DNA from: Smittium mucronatum
Taxonomy: Eukaryota > Kickxellomycota > Harpellomycetes > Harpellales > Legeriomycetaceae
DNA: 11,930 nucleotides
Direction: 5' to 3'
Assembly (NCBI GenBank): GCA_001953115.1
Contig: LSSL01004245.1
Coordinates: 1 to 11,930, forward strand
Shown: positions 7,701-11,930 of the stretch, piece by piece
How the letters are laid out: the number at the start of each line of letters is the position of its first letter
Numbering within the stretch: the stretch's first letter is position 1
Made by a program: the position numbers and the translations under genes
The notes under the pieces: model-generated
What the model was told of the DNA's origin: nothing
What the model saw: only the letters and a program-made list of their open reading frames with translations
Database searches by the model: none

Positions 7701-10700
7701 TACTGGAAGTAAAATCATTCAATTGGCAAGAAGATTAGTGGAGAAAGTTGGACGTCCTTTAGAGCTTGATACTGACGGTATTTGGTGTACTCTTCCTAAT
7801 GGATTTCCGGAAAATTTCTCTTTTAAGGTGAGGAACGGAAAAAAGCCCTTTCGAATTTCATATCCTGCTTCTATGCTTAATCATCTTGTCCATGATAACT
7901 TTACAAATCACCAATACCAGGATCGTGATCCTGAATCAGCAAATAGTAATAGTTTTGTTTCAAGGTCTGAAAATTCTATATTTTTTGAAATTGATGGGCC
8001 TTATCGGGCAATGATTCTTCCATCAAGTACTCAAGCTGATAAGTTGCTGAAAAAGAGATATGCTGTTTTTAATGCCGATGGATCTTTAGCAGAACTCAAG
8101 GGATTTGAGGTCAAAAGGCGTGGTGAACTCAAACTTATTAAAATATTCCAATCTGAAATATTTTCAGCATTTTTAAAAGGATCTTCTCTTCAAGAAAGTT
8201 ATGGATCAGTTGCTGAGGTTGCAGATAGATGGCTAGATTTGCTATACAGTAAAGGAGAAAAACTTTCTGATGATGAACTATTTGACCTGTTAACAGAAAA
8301 TAGAAATATGTCTAAAACTCTTGAAAGTTATGGTTCTCAGAAATCAACAGCAATTTGTACTGCCAGAAGATTAGCTGAATTTTTAGGAGACCAGATGGTC
8401 AAGGATGCTGGTTTAGCGTGTAAATTAATCATTGCAAACAAACCTGCTGGTGCTCCAGTTTCTGAGCGTGCAATTCCTGTAGTCATTTTCCAGGCGGATC
8501 CAGATGTCAAATCAATGTATTTACGCCGTTGGCTTGGTGACCCCTCGATGACCAATTTCGATATAAGGGACATTTTAGATTGGGGATATTATTTAGAAAG
8601 ATTCGGAAATGTTATTCAAAAGATTATAACTATACCTGCCGCTATGCAGAATGTCTCTAATCCCATTCCTAGGATCAAACATCCTGATTGGCTTACATCT
8701 CGCGTTAACAACAAAGCCATGGAACACAGGCAAATGAAACTCACTGGAGCTTTCGAAAAGAAAAAGGGTAGTCTTTATTATACAGGTGATGGTGATGTCA
8801 AAGTTATTAACGATTTAATAGATATGGAGGATGTCGGAAAGAATAATCTCGGAAAGAACATAATCCCAAAGATTGGCGTTTGTCGTAAAAGAAAAGTCAA
8901 CTCTAATGGCGAAGAAGTTAAGGATATTGAAGTATTCACTCCAAAACTTCAACTTACTCCCACTGTTAAAATGATGATTTCAAGAAATCCCCAAGAGGCT
9001 GTTGATTTGTTAGAATCCAAAATAAAACTTCTTGGAAAAATAGCCGATCCAAGCGAAAACTATACGGAATATTTAAAAGCTTCTAAATCTAAATGGAGAT
9101 ATAGAAGATTTATCCGAAAAATCATTCTAGAAAACATTGATAAGTTCCCTTATGATATCCTCAATAGAAACTCGTTAAATAATGATTCTTTAAAATCTAA
9201 AGGAAATTTGGGTATAAATAAATACTTTGAACAAACCAAGTATAACTTAACTAGAAACCCATGGTATGTGCTTCAAATCCTTAAAACCTCTACACCAGGA
9301 TTAATGAGACTATGGATTCTTGTAGCGAATCAAGTTCAAAGTATTAACATCACTGTTCCAAGGATTTTTTATGTGATGTCATCCACTCCAAACAGTAAAC
9401 TTGAACAGAGTAAAATGTTTTCTATAGCACCAAAGAACCTTATTTTGCCCAGGAAGTTTAATAATTTTTTCAATGACTTTGAAAATCTTAAAAAGAAATC
9501 GCCGCAGCAATCCTCTCAGTATTATCTTTACCAATGTAAAGTCTCAGAAGCTGAATATCTGAATAATTTATCTACATGGGAATCATTTTTTGCTCACCCT
9601 GATATTCTTGGAGTTTTCGAAACGAAAATTTCTCCTTTAGAACGAGCTATTATACAATTAGGATCAGTTATTTCTATTGATCACAAACCTTCCACTGTTG
9701 AAAAACTAAGTAACCCTAATCTTGAATCCATTGATTTGTTTGAACTTGTATCTCAAAGAGGATCGGAATCAAACCCTGAACTTGCTCACAAATTCAAACT
9801 TCAGACATATGGTATCGACGATAACCTTACCCATCAAAGGCCTTTTTCGCTTTTATCTGCTCCTAAATTTTCCAAATTTGTGAAGGAGAGCGTAGATTTC
9901 ATATTTATCTATTATTCCGTGTTTCCAGGAACAAACAAGAATCCTCGTGCTCTCATATCCGTTATTTTCCCGGGACTATCAACTGGAAACGTTTACGGGG
10001 TAGATTCAGACAAGCAGAACGTAATGCAACAAATAAGAAACATCAAAAAATATTACGCCGATGGACTGGCATCTTTAGATAAAAACAAGCTATCTTACTC
10101 GTGTAATGAGGAAATGGATTTCGAAATAACGGTTACCGGATCTATTCAAAAAGTGTATACACATCTACAAAGTGTATTATCAAAATATTTATCGAATAAT
10201 AGCAATAAACCCACTATGATTGCTCATTATAGTATATCGCCATTTTCAGACTTGGTAAAAAATGTAAGGATTTTAGAGGAATTTCCCAATATTCCAATAT
10301 CGGTAAATGAACAGGATAAAACAACAGCGTCAACAAACTCTGGTATTCCTAATTTTAATTGGCATCTAGGATCATCAAAGGTTATGATATCTCGACTACT
10401 GAGCTCAAGTATTTATTTAAACGAGAGGATGTTTATGTCGGAATATGGAGATATTCCAATGGCCAATATCCCAATGGAAGACCCGTCTACTTTTTTGAGC
10501 GACGTTACCTTTGCCAGACAATTGATTTCCAATAAACACGTGTTATGGTGGAGTACATCGAAATTTCCAGATCTGGGAGGTAGAGAAGAGGATGAAACAG
10601 GGTATCTTTTTATGGAAACGGAAAGTCTGGATAAAAATGAGAACCAGGAATTAGGAAAGAAGAGCAATTTGCAAAACGATAATGGATTGTATTTAAGCGA

Positions 10701-11930
10701 ACCTGGTAGCTACCATTCTATGTGCGTTGAAATTGAGATGGATAATTTGGCTGTAAATTCGGTATTGCAATCGGCATATTTGCTTGAATTAGATGGGTCA
10801 AATACCGATCCTGATACTTTTGTAGCCGATGAAAAATTAGAAAACAAAAAGCGTACCAAAACGACTCATATACAAAGTGGGACACTTAAAGTTGGGGATG
10901 ATGACAAGGAGGATTTAGATGTTGATGTGGTAGTGGGCAATCCATCTATACTATCTAGCAATCAGATATCACAGAGCACTTTTCAAGTATTGAGGAACTT
11001 TTTGAAAAGTTGCATTCCTGAGTATAATTCCAATAAAGAATTACGAAAATATTCTCAAAAGGATTCAAGGATAGGATATGTGGATAATCGTGCTGGATAT
11101 GGAGAATTTATTATAAAGGATTTCTACCGATGGATAACTCAGCCGAATTCGAGGTTGTATGATCCAGTGTTGGTTTCAACTATTTTTTCGTTGATGAAAA
11201 AATGTTTTATATTTTTGCAACATGAGATTGTTAGGTTGGGAGCCAAATCAATATTTGCGAATAGTAGCAAACTGGTTTTGATGACAAAAAAAAAGAACAT
11301 TGAGTCATCGGTGGCATTTACAGTTTATTTAATAGGTGCAATAAAAAAACAACTACCTTTCGAGAAAATAACTATGGTGCCAAAAATGTTTTGGAAACAG
11401 CTTATTTGGATAGACGAAGTAAACTTTGGGGGGGTTTCAACGCTAATTCCTGATGATAGGGAGAATTTGGGTGTAAATGGGGATAATAAAGAAATAACAG
11501 GTGCTGAAAAAGTAGATGAAGACGAAGACGCTAATGAAAGAATTGAAATGTTATGGAGTATTAAAGACTCGCTGCCGCTAGCATTTCATGAATACTTTGA
11601 ATCAATTGTGGCTGAATTTATATATGAGTGCTACCAATACTATGATATCAAAAACAAGGAGTCGGATCGAATCAATTACTTTGGAGCAGATAAATCCAAA
11701 CCCAAAGACCACGATGATGGAGAAACTAGCGAATACATTAACCAAGTCTCGAAACTAGAGCCCAAAGAATTTTATTATCAGCTTATAGGGAGAAAGTATT
11801 CTAGGAGAGCTCTACAGCTGATTCCCCAGATCCAATCACTTTGCGACGGAGAGAGTAATGATAACCCAAACAGCAAGTTTCCATTGCTTCCGGGAATTTT
11901 ACCATCAGAGCGCAAAAGAACGAACCCAGT
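4719..11930 (+). CDS. POL2: DNA polymerase epsilon catalytic subunit (3' partial)
   Basis: Leading-strand replicative DNA polymerase with 3'-5' proofreading, acting in the nucleus with the Dpb2-type subunit and the CMG helicase. Model: join(4719-4988, 5071-5196, 5281-5376, 5495-5732, 5832-6634, 6706-11930), 2252 residues and still open. The ATG follows an in-frame TAG (4707-4709). Residues about 60-275 are the N-terminal domain ([21 protein letters not shown]). Exonuclease: Exo I DIETTK (D280, E282), Exo II NGDSFD (D373), Exo III YSVSD (Y463, D467). Polymerase: motif [12 protein letters not shown] (D630, M634, Y635), motif [11 protein letters not shown] (K815), motif C ELDTDGIW (D866, D868). 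C655, C658, C667 and C753 match the spacing of the Pol2 iron-sulfur cysteines. From about 1363 ([11 protein letters not shown]) comes the inactive second exo-pol half. The window stops near a KFPLLPG motif, before the C-terminal zinc fingers, so the full protein probably exceeds 2400 residues, against about 2200-2290 in yeast and human. Identity is certain. Confidence 0.97.
4989..5070 (+). other. POL2 intron 1 (82 bp, AAG acceptor)
   Basis: The donor is GTAAAT after CATCCG. The branch-like TTCTAAC lies about 30 bases before the end, and the acceptor is TATAAAG. Phase 0, joining NMHP to [19 protein letters not shown], which aligns with the same segment of other epsilon polymerases. A CAG seven bases downstream (5075-5077) would shift the frame into a TAG within 13 codons. 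The intron also carries adjacent A10 and C7 runs. Confidence 0.85.
5197..5280 (+). other. POL2 intron 2 (84 bp)
   Basis: The donor is GTATCC after ATAAAG, the branch-like ACTAAT is near 5230, and the acceptor is TTCTTTTAG. Phase 0. It joins [10 protein letters not shown] to [11 protein letters not shown]. Confidence 0.9.
5377..5494 (+). other. POL2 intron 3 (118 bp) with TC microsatellite
   Basis: The donor is GTAACA after GATATG and the acceptor is TTTTACATAG. Phase 0. It joins KEDLDM to [10 protein letters not shown], matching the conserved DL(D)xxNHLxG segment. A 19-base TC run (5416-5434) sits directly before two CTAAT branch candidates and acts as a polypyrimidine stretch. Confidence 0.9.
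5733..5831 (+). other. POL2 intron 4 (99 bp)
   Basis: The donor is GTAATC after GATCAAA, the branch-like GACTAAC is near 5786-5791, and the acceptor is CTTAAATAG. Phase 1, splitting an Asn codon and giving [17 protein letters not shown], as expected for this family. The unspliced frame ends at TAA in the intron. Confidence 0.92.
6635..6705 (+). other. POL2 intron 5 (71 bp)
   Basis: The donor is GTAAAT after CTGATG and the acceptor is AAATGTTAG. Phase 0. It joins TLCEALLM to [13 protein letters not shown], matching the conserved run [10 protein letters not shown]. No branch site is as clear as in the other introns; TTTAAT near 6675 is possible. This is the last intron in the window. Confidence 0.93.

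Noticed and set aside
10413..10667. Minus-strand open frames inside POL2 (also 6987-7187 and 8337-8573)
   Set aside because: They are antisense to highly conserved POL2 coding sequence and have no recognisable motif.

Overview
The window reads as a piece of an AT-rich eukaryotic nuclear genome. Genes are interrupted by short (about 70-160 bp) GT-AG introns with CTAAY-like branch-point motifs. Spacers are full of poly(A)/poly(T) runs, and the proteins resemble fungal and animal nuclear housekeeping proteins. An early-diverging fungus with a low-GC genome (for example Harpellales/Kickxellomycotina) is my best guess. This is an inference from composition, intron style and protein similarity, not a placement.

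Layout: (1) 1-368, plus strand, the 3' end of a WD40-repeat gene that best fits YTM1/WDR12, a 60S ribosome-biogenesis factor. It has one intron, and its 5' part lies outside the window. (2) 369-690, a convergent spacer with two G6 tracts. (3) 691-2707, minus strand, a five-exon gene for a predicted 491-residue protein that I do not recognise. It has a disordered Asn/Ser/Asp-rich N-terminal half and an ordered C-terminal half. (4) 2708-4718, a 2-kb AT-rich divergent spacer without a supportable gene. It holds a few candidate regulatory motifs and a perfect T/A palindrome just ahead of the next gene. (5) 4719-11930, plus strand, the catalytic subunit of DNA polymerase epsilon (POL2/POLE). It has six exons in the window; five small introns are crowded into the first 2 kb, followed by an uninterrupted exon of more than 5.2 kb that runs off the window. 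About 2252 residues are visible, with all exonuclease and polymerase catalytic residues and the four iron-sulfur cysteines in place. The C-terminal zinc-finger region is not reached.

The genes do not form an operon. YTM1 acts in pre-60S maturation with Nop7 and Erb1, and POL2 makes the leading strand in DNA replication. The unknown gene between them shares a long divergent spacer with POL2. One CGCG-core motif on its side of that spacer hints at, but does not show, S-phase regulation.

I see no mobile element, CRISPR array, tRNA, rRNA or clearly new multi-gene system. The points most worth checking are the unrecognised five-exon gene, the non-standard splice sites (GTTTTT donors in two genes, and an AAG acceptor competing with a nearby CAG in POL2), an Arg replacing an almost invariant Tyr beside polymerase motif B, and an exon-like segment in the 2-kb spacer.
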